From: Candidatus Altimarinota bacterium
GTDB taxonomy: Bacteria > Patescibacteriota > Gracilibacteria > BD1-5 > UBA6164
DNA length: 64,000 nucleotides
NCBI GenBank assembly: GCA_027019405.1
Contig: JALUWO010000386.1
Span: 1-64,000 of the forward strand
Reading direction: 5' to 3'
A program made the position numbers and the translations under genes. The notes under the pieces are model-generated. The model saw nothing but the letters and a program-made list of their open reading frames with translations. It was not told the DNA's origin and made no database searches. This document shows, piece by piece, positions 1-9,671 of this stretch (positions within the stretch are counted from its first letter, which is position 1; every line of letters begins with the position of its first letter).

Positions 1-499
1 AACCATGAGAATGTAAAGTAGTTTCTATACCTAGCTTATTTGTAAGTTTAATTTTTATATGTGCTCATTTTTCTACTTGAATAATTGGTCAAGGTATCAT
101 TCCATTATATGAAAGTCTTCTAATAATTCTATTTCATACTTCTTGTTTTACAGGATATGCTACCATTTCATAAGTATCTCAATCTTTTAGTTTTACTATC
201 TCAGATTTTTTTGCTTCTGGTAATCACTTTGTTGAAGTAGAAAATGTTTCTCATCAAAACATATTTCACATCATTCATTCCATCATTCATATTGGTTGTT
301 TATTTTCATTATCTCATCTATCTCACATCATTTTATTCATATCTTCATCCACTCATACTTTCTCATCATTATCTCATCTCATCATATTATGAATAGGATT
401 CCAAGATAAATTATTATTTATATTATACATATGAAAAGCTCATACTGATACCATTAATAATAAGAATATTGCTATTGCAATTAATATTTTTTTAATCAT
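1..499 (-). CDS. Multicopper oxidase, N-terminal part (cut by window edge)
   Basis: The N-terminal 166 residues are present; the gene runs off the left edge. A signal anchor (about residues 1-22) is followed by a Met-rich stretch (about 36-85) with repeated MM and GMM motifs. A cupredoxin entry motif follows: PGPIIQVEKG, then a T-rich segment ending HSHG, where the His residues are type 2/3 copper ligands. Such enzymes oxidise Cu(I) or other metals outside the cytoplasm; the Met-rich stretch suggests a copper role, as in CueO/CopA (inference). Several family-required glycines, including one in PGP-type turns, are TGA. The small exported protein at 605-994 lies just upstream on the same strand. 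The copper-binding C-terminus is not visible. Confidence 0.85.
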
Positions 500-571
500 T
501 TTTCTATTTATTATAAAATTAAGTACTAAAAAAACTATCTATATAATAGATATAAAAAATTTGGACAATAA

Positions 572-606
572 AAAATTGTCTATTTTTTATAAAAAATAGA
601 TAGTTT
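572..606 (-). terminator. Hairpin after the small Cys/His-rich gene
   Basis: An AT-only inverted repeat (CTATTTTTT/AAAAAATAG) overlaps the stop of the 605-994 gene and is followed on the minus strand by a T-run. It may reduce readthrough into the multicopper oxidase gene. The stem is weak. Confidence 0.4.
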
Positions 607-994
607 AAGTATTTGATTTTATAATTTTGATTAAATTAGAATAAGAAAAAAACTTAATTTTTCTTTTTAAATTAGGTGGAGAAATATTTTTTATTAATTT
701 TTTGTTTTCTAAAAAATATGAGCTAATTGGAATTATAGCTATAAAATTAGAAACTTTTATTTTTAAAACCTTTTTAGAAAAATTTGAATTTGAAAAAGGT
801 AATTTTATTTTTAAATCTGAATAATGACAAGCTTTTTTACAAGTATCTGAATCTAAATGATTACAATGCATTTGCATAATTCACATTTTAGAGTCCATAT
901 TTTTCTGCATAGCAAAAGCCATCATAGAATTATGTCAAAATCCTATAATTATAAAAGCTAATAATACAAAAAATGAAACTATTTTTTTAAACAA
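605..994 (-). CDS. Small exported Cys/His/Met-rich protein, possibly metal-binding
   Basis: A 129-residue protein. I chose a TTG start because it gives a good signal peptide: basic FKK, a hydrophobic core, and AFA before the mature MQKN. The later ATG codons (925, 922, 877) would cut into it. The mature N-terminus is rich in metal ligands: MQMHCNH, then CKKACH, about residues 43-62. The rest is basic and Phe/Ile/Asn-rich with no family I recognise. Its place directly upstream of a Met-rich multicopper oxidase suggests copper or other metal handling in the envelope. That is inference from composition and context only. Confidence 0.6.
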
Positions 995-1070
995 ATCTGG
1001 TAATTTTTTATTAATTAATATAATACTTATTATATAATTTAATAATTTTTGTAAAGAAAAAATAATAAAA

Positions 1071-1721
1071 ATGACAAAATTAAATAAAACATTTGATAAT
1101 TTAATCAATATTTTAGAAAAAAATAGATACTGAAAAATATTAATAGATATAATAATAAATTGAAAAGTTCCTTATTTTAATTTTACAAAAAAATATTTAG
1201 TTTATATTTCAATAATTTCATTAATAATTTTTATAAGTCCAAAAATGTATAAAGATTTTTGAGAATGGGGAATGAATTTACTTTTAACAATTTTATTTAT
1301 TTCTCCTTTATATAAAATATTTCCAAAATTTAAAATACTAACTAAAATCTTAATTTTAAGAAGAGCAATCTGAATAATTATATGATTTTTTATTTTAGCT
1401 CATATAATATGATATATTTTAATAAATAATATAAATTTTTTTACTTTAATAGAAAAAGAAATACTTAATTATAAAAATCAATTATTTTGGTGATTATGGT
1501 GAACTATTTTTATGATACTTCCATTTATTACTTCAAATAATTTAAGTCAAAAAATACTTAAAAACAAATGGAAAATAATTCAACAACTTACATATTTATT
1601 TTTTATATTTTGAAGTATTCATATCTTTTTAATAAAAGGACATATTTGAAAAATTCTAATAATTTTTGTTTGGTTAACATTAAAGTTTATAGCTTATAAA
1701 AAAGTAGTTATTTTAAAATAA
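1071..1721 (+). CDS. MsrQ/ferric-reductase-like haem membrane protein
   Basis: 216 residues with about five or six membrane segments. The core resembles the MsrQ/YedZ ferric-reductase-like transmembrane family: an RRAIG helix with LAH, then a helix before TSNN, an LKNKW loop, and a helix with SIHIF. The two conserved His are the expected haem ligands. In the family it passes electrons across the membrane to a periplasmic reductase such as MsrP; no MsrP partner is visible here. Convergent with fur: its stop abuts the fur stop, both inside one hairpin. Confidence 0.7.
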
Positions 1722-1733
1722 CTACTTTTTTAT
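1699..1733. terminator. Bidirectional terminator, msrQ-like / fur
   Basis: A perfect inverted repeat (AAAAGTAGTTATTTT and complement) with a T-run on both strands. It contains the last codons and stops of both convergent genes. Confidence 0.8.
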
Positions 1734-2069
1734 AAATTTTCAAAATATTTTGATATCCATATCACTCAATTCAAAATCTTTAGGTAAATTTTTAATTTCA
1801 ATATCTTTATCTAAATCAAAAATTTCTCAAGTTTTTTCATCAATTAAATGAATATGATTTCAATTATTTTTTTCAAAATATGCCTTTTTTCATATTCAAG
1901 TAACCTTTCTCAAATCATTAGTTTTTACTAATTGTTCTACATTTCTATAAATACTTGATTTCCCTGCTTCAGGAAAATTTTTTGAAATTTCTTCAAAAAT
2001 TTCTTCTACAGTTAAATGTCTTTTATCACATATATTTATTATATCATCTTTATAATAATGAGTCTTCAT
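1722..2069 (-). CDS. fur: Fur-family metal/peroxide-responsive repressor
   Basis: 115 residues, short for the family (about 135-150). A winged-helix N-terminal part includes the HLTVEEI helix and the recognition-helix signature SSIYRNVEQL. The dimer-domain metal site is reduced: NGNHIHLIDEKTG keeps two His, but the two CxxC zinc motifs of many Fur/PerR proteins are absent. Four 7-1-7 operators follow upstream toward the ferritin-like and peroxiredoxin genes, and the first lies about 65 bp before this start, so autoregulation is likely (inference). Whether it senses Fe, Mn or peroxide cannot be told from sequence. Confidence 0.85.
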
Positions 2070-2134
2070 TTATTCTATACTTAATTACTAATTTTTAATA
2101 TAATAAATAAATATTATAAAAATGCAAACTTTTT

Positions 2135-2149
2135 TGAGAATAATTCTCA
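2135..2149. promoter_or_regulatory. Fur/PerR-type operator, copy 1
   Basis: TGAGAATAATTCTCA, a perfect 7-1-7 palindrome like Fur or PerR boxes (PerR: TTAGAATnATTCTAA). It sits just upstream of the -35 of the ferritin-like gene promoter and of the divergent fur gene. Confidence 0.85.
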
Positions 2150-2157
2150 TTTTAAAT

Positions 2158-2185
2158 TTGACATAAAAATAAAATATGATAATAT
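2158..2185 (+). promoter_or_regulatory. Promoter of the ferritin-like gene
   Basis: TTGACA at 2158-2163, a 16-bp spacer, then TAATAT at 2180-2185. It is flanked by operator copies 1 and 2, so a bound repressor would cover both promoter sides. Confidence 0.7.
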
Positions 2186-2191
2186 TCTAAA

Positions 2192-2206
2192 TGAGAATAA
2201 TTCTCA
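2192..2206. promoter_or_regulatory. Fur/PerR-type operator, copy 2
   Basis: Identical 15-bp palindrome TGAGAATAATTCTCA just after the -10, at the expected transcription start of the ferritin-like gene. Confidence 0.85.
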
Positions 2207-2230
2207 TTTTAATTAATAACTATTATAATT

Positions 2231-2584
2231 ATGAATAATTTATATAAAAAAGCTTTAGAAGCTCATAATATTATGTTAGATTTACATATAGATACAAAAA
2301 CTACTGATCCCCTTTTTCATAAAGAAACAGAATGATTTTATGAAACTTTATTTGAAGTAGCTCATAACATTTGAGAAAAATATGTAGATTTATGAAATAA
2401 TTTAACTTCTTTAAAATTACAAGAGAAAAAAAATAAAGCTAATAAAATAATAAATGAATTAAAAAAAGAAATTGAAATATATAAAGAAAATAATAAAATA
2501 ACTTTATGAACTGAAGATTTACTTGGATCTCTTAGTAACTCTTTAGAAAATATAGAATGAAGTTCTAAATGATTTTTAAAATAA
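2231..2584 (+). CDS. Ferritin-like / Dps-like protein
   Basis: 117 helical residues, shorter than typical Dps (about 150-170). The N-terminal half resembles the Dps dinuclear-iron region: LDLHID, then FHKETEGFYETLFEVAHNIG, which carries His, Glu and a second His at Dps-like spacing. In the family, a 12-mer cage oxidises and stores iron, using peroxide. Several glycines are TGA. It sits between paired Fur-type operators and ahead of a peroxiredoxin, which supports an iron/peroxide role. The short length leaves room for another ferritin-superfamily fold. Confidence 0.6.
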
Positions 2585-2596
2585 TAATAATTCTCA
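2582..2596. promoter_or_regulatory. Fur/PerR-type operator, copy 3 (degenerate)
   Basis: TAATAATAATTCTCA: the right half is intact and the left half differs at two positions. It overlaps the stop of the ferritin-like gene and precedes the peroxiredoxin -35. Confidence 0.65.
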
Positions 2597-2604
2597 TTTT
2601 AAAT

Positions 2605-2632
2605 TTGACTTAAAGATTTTTTTTAATAATAT
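2605..2632 (+). promoter_or_regulatory. Promoter of the peroxiredoxin gene
   Basis: TTGACT (2605-2610), 16-bp spacer, TAATAT (2627-2632). Same layout and surrounding bases (TCTCATTTTAAATTTGAC) as the ferritin-like promoter, suggesting that the regulatory block was duplicated. Confidence 0.7.
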
Positions 2633-2639
2633 CTGTATA

Positions 2640-2654
2640 TGAGAATAATTCTCA
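2640..2654. promoter_or_regulatory. Fur/PerR-type operator, copy 4
   Basis: Perfect TGAGAATAATTCTCA at the presumed transcription start of the peroxiredoxin gene, 33 bp before its ATG. Confidence 0.85.
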
Positions 2655-2687
2655 TTTTAAATTTTATAATTACTAACTATATAAACT

Positions 2688-3344
2688 ATGGAAAACTTAG
2701 AAATACCTAGAATACCATTAATTGGTGAAGATGCTCCTTCTTTTTCATGTCCAACTACAAAAGGATTTATTAATTTTCCTGAAGATAATAAAGGAAAATG
2801 GACTGTACTTTTTAGTCATCCTGCTGATTTTACTCCTGTTTGTACAACAGAATTTATGGGATTCCAAGATAAAAAAGAAGAATTTGATAAAAGAAATGTA
2901 GAATTAATTGGTTATTCAGTTGATGGTTTACAATCACATATTGCATGGGTAAGAAATATTAAAGAAAAATTTGGAGTTGATATAGAATTCCCAATTGCTG
3001 CTCATCCATCAATTGCTACAAAATATGGTATGTTACAACCAAGTGCTGATGACTCTCATACTGTTAGAGCTGTATTTATAATTAATCCAGAAGGAAAAAT
3101 TGCTGCACTTATGTATTATCCATTATCTAATGGTAGAAATGTAGATGAAATAATTAGACTTGTTGATTCATTACAAATGACAACTGAACATGGTAGAGCA
3201 ACTCCAGCTAATTGGCCAGAAAATAAAATTTTTGGAAGTGATGTAATTGTTCCACCAGCTAGTTCATGTGAAGAAGCTAAAGAAAATACTTCAAAATATG
3301 AATGTAAAGATTGGTATATCTGTACTGAAAAAATGCCTAAATAA
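2688..3344 (+). CDS. Peroxiredoxin (AhpC/Prx6-type)
   Basis: 218 residues. It reduces hydrogen peroxide and organic peroxides. The peroxidatic motif PVCTTE (about residues 50-55) follows HPADFT. The length, the YPLSNGRN segment and the C-terminal extension fit the Prx6/archaeal-type group. Extra C-terminal Cys residues (SSCEEA, YECKDWYICTEK) could act as resolving cysteines. Unlike its neighbours it has no TGA codon: its 12 glycines are all GGT or GGA. This suggests import from a standard-code donor, or selection against TGA in a highly expressed gene. It is controlled by the flanking operators. Confidence 0.95.
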   Translation: MENLEIPRIPLIGEDAPSFSCPTTKGFINFPEDNKGKWTVLFSHPADFTPVCTTEFMGFQDKKEEFDKRNVELIGYSVDGLQSHIAWVRNIKEKFGVDIEFPIAAHPSIATKYGMLQPSADDSHTVRAVFIINPEGKIAALMYYPLSNGRNVDEIIRLVDSLQMTTEHGRATPANWPENKIFGSDVIVPPASSCEEAKENTSKYECKDWYICTEKMPK

Positions 3345-3346
3345 AT

Positions 3347-3382
3347 AAAAAATACTTAATTTATATAAATTAAGTATTTTTT
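3347..3382. terminator. Bidirectional terminator after the peroxiredoxin gene
   Basis: Inverted repeat AAAAAATACTTAATTT/AAATTAAGTATTTTTT with T-runs on both strands. It probably also serves the convergent giant surface-protein gene, which stops about 90 bp away. Confidence 0.75.
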
Positions 3383-3471
3383 ATTTTATAGGACTAGGTT
3401 TTCAAAAATAATATCATTGAAATCAATCAATTCATATTTTTTTAATTGACTAATATGTAATAAGTCAATTA

Positions 3472-6400
3472 TTAATAATCTAAATCAATTCCAAAATCAA
3501 TCTTTCAACTATAATTTCCTGCTGCTTGAAGTTTATCAATTATAGCTCATATTTTTAATGTATAAGTATATATATTTAAATCTCAATTAGTATTTAGAGT
3601 TCAAGAATCACTTAGAATAATATCATCATTATAATCACTTAGATTTCAATCATTATTTTTATCATATCACATTCATAAACTTCAATTATAATATGGAATA
3701 AAATCACTATTATTTGTATGAGTTAAAGCTTTATTTTTTTTCAATTTTACTCTAAATCATGCTCATACAGTTTTTACTGTAACAGTTAAAGTATTTCAAA
3801 AAGTATTAGTATTACTATTCAATTTTCAAATATTTATACTTCAAGTTGATATTATTAATTGAGGTTCATCTATATAAAAAGTAGTTAAATAATTAGCACT
3901 AATATTTCAATTATTATCTGCTATATTAAAAATAGCTTTATATTTTCAATAATCAAGATTATTTAAGTCATAACTTGCTCAAGTTTGTGTTAATATTCAA
4001 GATCAAACTAAATTTGAAACATCTGTCCAACTTGAATTAGAAGAATTCCATTTTTCTAAATTTAAAACTCAAGAATTAGTATTTATTCATACTCAAGTTC
4101 AATATTCTGAACTATCAGAATAAGAAAAACTAATATTATGATTAGCTCAAGGTAATAAACTTCCTGATGCTATACTTCCTGATAAAATTATAGGAGCAAC
4201 TTTATCTAAATCCCATTTTTTTCTTAAATAGTCATTTACTATACTTAAATCTGTTGCAGTTAATGCATGATTCCAGGAAATTAATTCTCATAAACTTCAT
4301 TTAAAATAATGTCAATCTCAAGGATTTGTATTATTATCAGATAATCTAACAGCTCATCATCTAATTTCTCAAATTGAAATAGATCAAGCATGAGCTCTTT
4401 GATAATCAATATTATTTAATGTTCAAATTAATTGTCCATCAATATAAACATCAAAAGTATTATTTGCTATATTACTATCTACACTATTTTGAACCATTGA
4501 AACATTATAAACTGTATTTGGCTGTAAAGTTCAAGTTAATGTCTTATATTGATCTCAAGATTGCCACTCAACATTATTCCAAGCTCAAACATATAATGTT
4601 CAAGATTGAACTTGAATAGCATATCATCTAGATCAACCTCATTGTTCATAAATATTTTGAAAAGTATTTATATCATCACTAGTTTTAAATACTATAGAAA
4701 ATGACTTTTCATCATATTTTGGTGCTGTATTTAAATCATATTGATTATCTATATTATATTCATCATCTACTCAATCAAAAACAACTCAAGGATTATTAGG
4801 ATTTATAATTCAAGAACTATAAAATATAGCCTGACTACCTGTTGTAGCTTGATATGCATCATATCAATAAAATTTATCCTTTACTAATGATAATCAAGTT
4901 CAACTTTGAGGAAATGAAGTTCAAGCATTTGCTTTTGGATCTTCCAAATCTATATCTAAAACTTTCCAAGGTATTCAAAGTGGATCAATATAAAAATAAA
5001 CTTTTTTATTAACACTATTTCAATCTACATTTCATATAGAAAAATTTGCTTCATATTCTCATTGTAACCAATTTCATGTAGCATAATATGTTCATGTTGA
5101 AGTTGTAATATTTGTTAATCCAGAATCAATTAAACTTCATGATAAATCAGCTCAAAAATTTCATGAATCTAATCTTTTTAAAGATAATAAAGCTGAATTT
5201 GAATCTATTCAATTTCATCATAATCAATCTTTATAATAAAATTCTAATTTTAATCCATTTGAAGTTTTAAATAAATCATAATCATTTATATTTGATCATG
5301 TAATTATGGGGTATATTTGAAAACTTAATCACCATTTATTTTTCAAATACATATCAATTCATTGTCTCTCAGTACCTGTTAATGCATGATTCCAAGAAAT
5401 AAACTCTCCTATATTTCATTTAAAATAAGCAGGTCAATTTGTAGAAGAATTATCACTAGCTTTTACTGTATTTCAATTTATATATCACAATCAAATACTT
5501 CATCAATGTGCTCTTTGATAATCAACATTTGATAAACTGGCAATTAAATTTGAATCAAGATATACTTTTAAAGTTTTTGAATTAGTACTTTCCTGTATCA
5601 TAGTTAAATAATAAGTTTGATTTGGATTTATAACTCATAAATCTACAAATTTATATTGATCTCAACTAGCCCATTCTTTATTATTAAAAACTCAAGCATA
5701 TAAATGTCCATTTTCTATTTGTATATTATATCACCTTGCTGTTCATCATTGTTCATATATATTTTGAAAAGTATTTATATCATCACTAGTTTTAAATACT
5801 AAAGCAAAAGACTTTTCATAATAACTAGAAGCTGTATTTATTTCTGTTTGATTATCAATATTATAATAATCATTACTTCAATCAAAATTTAAATTTGGAT
5901 GATTATTAATAGCTCAAGTATTATAAGTTGGAATTGTTCAACCTGTATTATTATATGCATTATATCAATTAAACTTATCAGTAAAAGGAGACACTTCTGA
6001 TCAAGCATTAGGCTCATTTGTAGAATCTCAATCTCAATCAGTATCTTGTCCATCATACCAAAAAACTGGATTTACTATTTCTGTAGGACTTTCAATAGTT
6101 TTTATATTAACACTATCTAGTTCAACTTTTTGAGTTCAATCACTATTTAAAAATGCTTTAAATAAAAAACTTCAAGTTCATGCTATATTTAACTGATTAA
6201 ATCAATATAAATTTGAATTAATTACACTTGCAGAATTTGAATCAATAACTCAAGAATTAGTTAATTGCCATTTACTTCAATTAAACCAATACCAATTATT
6301 TCAATTATCATATGAAATTTGATAAGTTATATTTCATTGATTATTTGCTCATAAAACTTCTGAAAAGCTATTTATACTTCAAGTATAATTATATGGAGTA

Positions 6401-7635
6401 TTAGGAATAATATAAGGACTGTTTGTAGAATATTTAGCTTTCATTATTTCTAAAGAATCATCTACATTTCAAGCTGAAAAGAATAATGATCAAGAATTAT
6501 ATATATCATTTGTTCAATTAAGTAAAATAGTAGCAGATTTTGAAAGCTCAGATTCATGAATTGGATTTGTTGGATCTTTTATATTTACTACTTCAATTGC
6601 ATCAGAACTTCTAGCAGAATTAAAAGAAAATCAATTATAAAGTACATTTTGTCTATTTGCATTTAATTTTACTGGAGTTCAATTAGAAATACTTCAAGTA
6701 TGTACAGGATTAGTTGGATCATTTATATCAATCAATTCTAAAGCATCTGAAACATTTGATGATACATAAGCTATATTTCATGATAAACTTAATCATCTAG
6801 CTCAATCAAGTAAAGCTCAATTATCACCATTATTTACTTCTCAAACTATTGATATATTCTGAAAACTAGAATCTTGGTTACTTAAATCAATAACTTCAAA
6901 ACTATCATTTCTATTTACTGAAACATAAGCATAAGTTCAAGATATTTCTGATCTATTTGCTCAATCAAGTTTTGTATGGTCTTGAATATTTTTTTTATAA
7001 CTTGGATTTGATGGATCACTATTATCATAAACATTAAAAGCATCATCCTTATATGATGTAACATATAAATAATCTCAATAAACTTTAACATCTTTGGCTC
7101 ACTTTAATTTAGCTGTATTAAATCAACTTCATTTATCAATTTCTCTAACAAAACTCATATTTGTTGGATCTGATATATCAATTACATTTACATTATCACT
7201 TAAATATCAAGCTACATATAAATAATTTCAAGTAAAAGCTAAACCAATTGGACCATCTAAAGACATTCCTCAATCTCAATCTGAAATAGTATTTACAAGT
7301 ATAGGATTAGTTGGATCTGATATATCTATTGATTCAACTGAATCATTATTATATGCTGAAACAAAAGCATAATTTCATTTTACTACCACTCTTCTTGCCT
7401 GATCTAAAAGAGTAGAATCTTGAACTGCTCATAAGTGCTCTAAATGATATGGTAATCTAACTAAAGAATTTTCAATTCTAATATGATTTACATCAGTATC
7501 ACTTAAAGTATAGTTAGCTGAAGAATTAAAATCCCAAGTATTTGAAACAGCAAAAACTTGTCCAATAAAACCTATTGGACTAATGATTTGAAAAATCATT
7601 AAAAACACAAGTAATTTTGCTAAAATTTTTTGCAT
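3472..7635 (-). CDS. Giant secreted protein: LVIVD-type repeats plus two ConA/LamG-like domains
   Basis: 1387 residues. The signal peptide (about 1-29) ends VFA. Residues about 70-400 hold around seven repeats with the pattern VxxIDISDPTNP, as in LVIVD beta-propellers. Two related lectin-like domains follow, about 525-760 and 890-1130. Each runs from an FKTSDDINTFQNIYEQ stretch to a GE(F/L)ISWNHALT motif. The C-terminus is a further beta-rich region ending without an anchor. Very many glycines are TGA. The lectin-like domain recurs in the minor pilin at 33095-34504, so both probably bind the same kind of target. Likely a secreted adhesin; ligand unknown. Confidence 0.85.
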
Positions 7636-7700
7636 AAAATAGATATTTTTTATATATTTATACCTATTTTTATATTATCATATTTTTAACTAAAAAAATA

Positions 7701-7735
7701 AAAAAATAACTTTACAAAAAGTTATTTTTATTTTT
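7701..7735 (-). terminator. Terminator after the HExxH protease gene
   Basis: AAAAATAACTTT/AAAGTTATTTTT hairpin with a T-run on the minus strand, separating the protease gene from the surface-protein gene. Confidence 0.65.
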
Positions 7736-7745
7736 AAAATAATTA

Positions 7746-9653
7746 TTAGACTACCTCATTCCCTATTTTTTTATACAAATCATAATAATATTTTACAAAT
7801 TCTTTTAACTCTTTATTTTTAGATAAATTATTTCAATTTTTATCAGTTTCAACATAATTAAATAAAAATTCTCAAGCATCTTTTTTTTCTAAATAAATTA
7901 AAATTAATCTTTTATAATTTTTTATATAATTTTCTTTTAATTTTTCCCAATTTTTTTCAGTAAAATTTAATTTAATTTTAAATCATTTTACTTCTCTCCC
8001 TTGGGGAGAGATTGATAGAGGGATTATTTCAAATATTTCTGAATTAAACATTATATCAAGATGAATTAAACTTTCATTGTAATATGGTAAAACTTCAGTT
8101 ATTTCCATATATTTTAAAAGTCCTATACATCTAACAATATGTGTTATTATAATATTTTTATTAAATTCTTTTTTCTTATCTTCTCACATAAAATAAGAAA
8201 CTAATCATCAAGTTGTTGCTTTAAATTCTTCAATATTTTTAAAATTTCAAGTCTTTTTATTCATCTCTACTTCAGTATTTTTTGTAAGCCATAAAGTATG
8301 ACCAAACTCATGACCAATTGTTTCTACATCATAAATTTCAAAAAATAATTTATCTTGATTTAAAATTTTTAAATAACTATCTAATAAACTTTCTTCTAAA
8401 ACTTCTTTAGTTAATTTCATAAGAGGAGCTTTTTTCTTTCATTCAAGAACCATTTTAGGAAAAGCAAAAATCTTTTTTCAATACATTTCTGAAATTACTT
8501 CATCATTTGGAACAACTTGAGCTGAAAACATTCAATTTAATTCTGCTCAAAAATATAATACTGGTTCACTAATATATAATTGTACTCTATTAAAATTATC
8601 TTTTGAAAAATTATAAGATTCACTATATTTATTTCTTCAAATTTCATCATATAATTTTTCATACATATTTTCAATATCTTCCTTAACTTTAGATTTTAAA
8701 GTTTCAATATCAATAATTCTTAAATCCCATTCTGGAGCAACTCACTTTCTATATTTATCTTCATAAAATTCCAAAGGATGGCTAATTTGCAAAGCCCCTT
8801 TAATATCCATCCAAACTTCATCAACTTTTTGCCATTTATTTAATAATTTTTTAGTATTTTTCTCTAAAAAAGCTTCTTTTAATGATTCTAAATAATTAAT
8901 ATACATTTTAACTTCTCTCCCTTGGGGAGAGACTGAGAGAGGGACTAAATCTTCTATAAAATTCTGTAAAGCAACAATTATAGAATTAACTTCACTTCCA
9001 AAAGCTTCAAAATAACTCATAATTTTTCAAGCTTTCAATACACTATAACTTCTATCTGACTCTTGTCCTTTTTTATCAACTTCTAATAATTGTTTTTCTC
9101 TCAAATAATCCATTATTTTTTCTGAATCATAGTTAAATTTTTTATCTAAAATTTCATTTTGCAAAATAATATAATTTTCCCAAACAGGCATAAATTTATT
9201 AAAAGCTTTTCAAACTTTTGATACTCACTTAAATATTGTTAACATAAAGTCTTTCTCCCTTTGGGGGAAAGATTTAGATAGGGAGATTTTTTCTAATTCA
9301 TAAATAAATTTTTCTTGCAAATCAGAATAAACTCTAACTACATAATTGTATGCTTTATTTAAAACTTCCCTTTTATTTTGCAATTTATTTGGAATATTTT
9401 TTCAGATTTTTTTATTAAAATCTTCTATTTCTTTTTGTTTATTCTCTAAATATAATTCTAATGGTTCAACTCTTAATTCACTTATTCTAGAATAAGCAAT
9501 AAATCTATTTTCAGAAGTTTTTTTCATATTTAACTCATCCAAAAAACTATCTAAAATTGGATGTGATTTAGTTCATTTTTCACTTAACTCCCAAAGATTT
9601 TTTACTTCATAAAAAATTTTGTTTTGTAATTTAATTATTTCTTGTGTGTTCAT
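7746..9653 (-). CDS. Zinc metallopeptidase-like protein (HEFGH), family not recognised
   Basis: 635 residues, no signal peptide, so probably cytoplasmic. The motif ETIGHEFGHTLG (about residue 440) is an HExxH zinc site; a downstream Glu in the NIEEFKATTGG helix could be the third ligand. The N-terminal 400 residues are helical and charged. I could not assign it to M3, M13, M49 or another family with confidence. Three palindromic mini-repeats are embedded in frame (KISLSKSFPQRE, LVPLSVSPQGRE, IIPLSISPQGRE), so about 40 residues look like insertions. Confidence 0.65.
7989..8026 (-). repeat. Palindromic mini-repeat, copy A (in frame)
   Basis: Core CTCTCCCTTGGGGAGAG followed by ATTGATAGAGGGATTA. 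It lies inside the HExxH peptidase gene and is translated IIPLSISPQGRE. It is much richer in GC than its surroundings. Confidence 0.85.
8911..8947 (-). repeat. Palindromic mini-repeat, copy B (in frame)
   Basis: Core CTCTCCCTTGGGGAGAG, then ACTGAGAGAGGGACTA. Second insertion in the same peptidase gene, read LVPLSVSPQGRE. Same orientation and frame as copy A. Confidence 0.85.
9249..9287 (-). repeat. Palindromic mini-repeat, copy C (diverged, in frame)
   Basis: CTTTCTCCCTTTGGGGGAAAG core followed by a TAGGGAG end. Third insertion in the peptidase gene, read KISLSKSFPQRE. Same subtype as copy H. Confidence 0.75.
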
Positions 9654-9671
9654 AAATTAATTATTCAATTA

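Noticed and set aside
3443..3469. Hairpin AATTGAC/GTCAATT as terminator of the giant gene
   Set aside because: No T-run follows on the minus strand; the hairpin at 3347-3382 is a better terminator.
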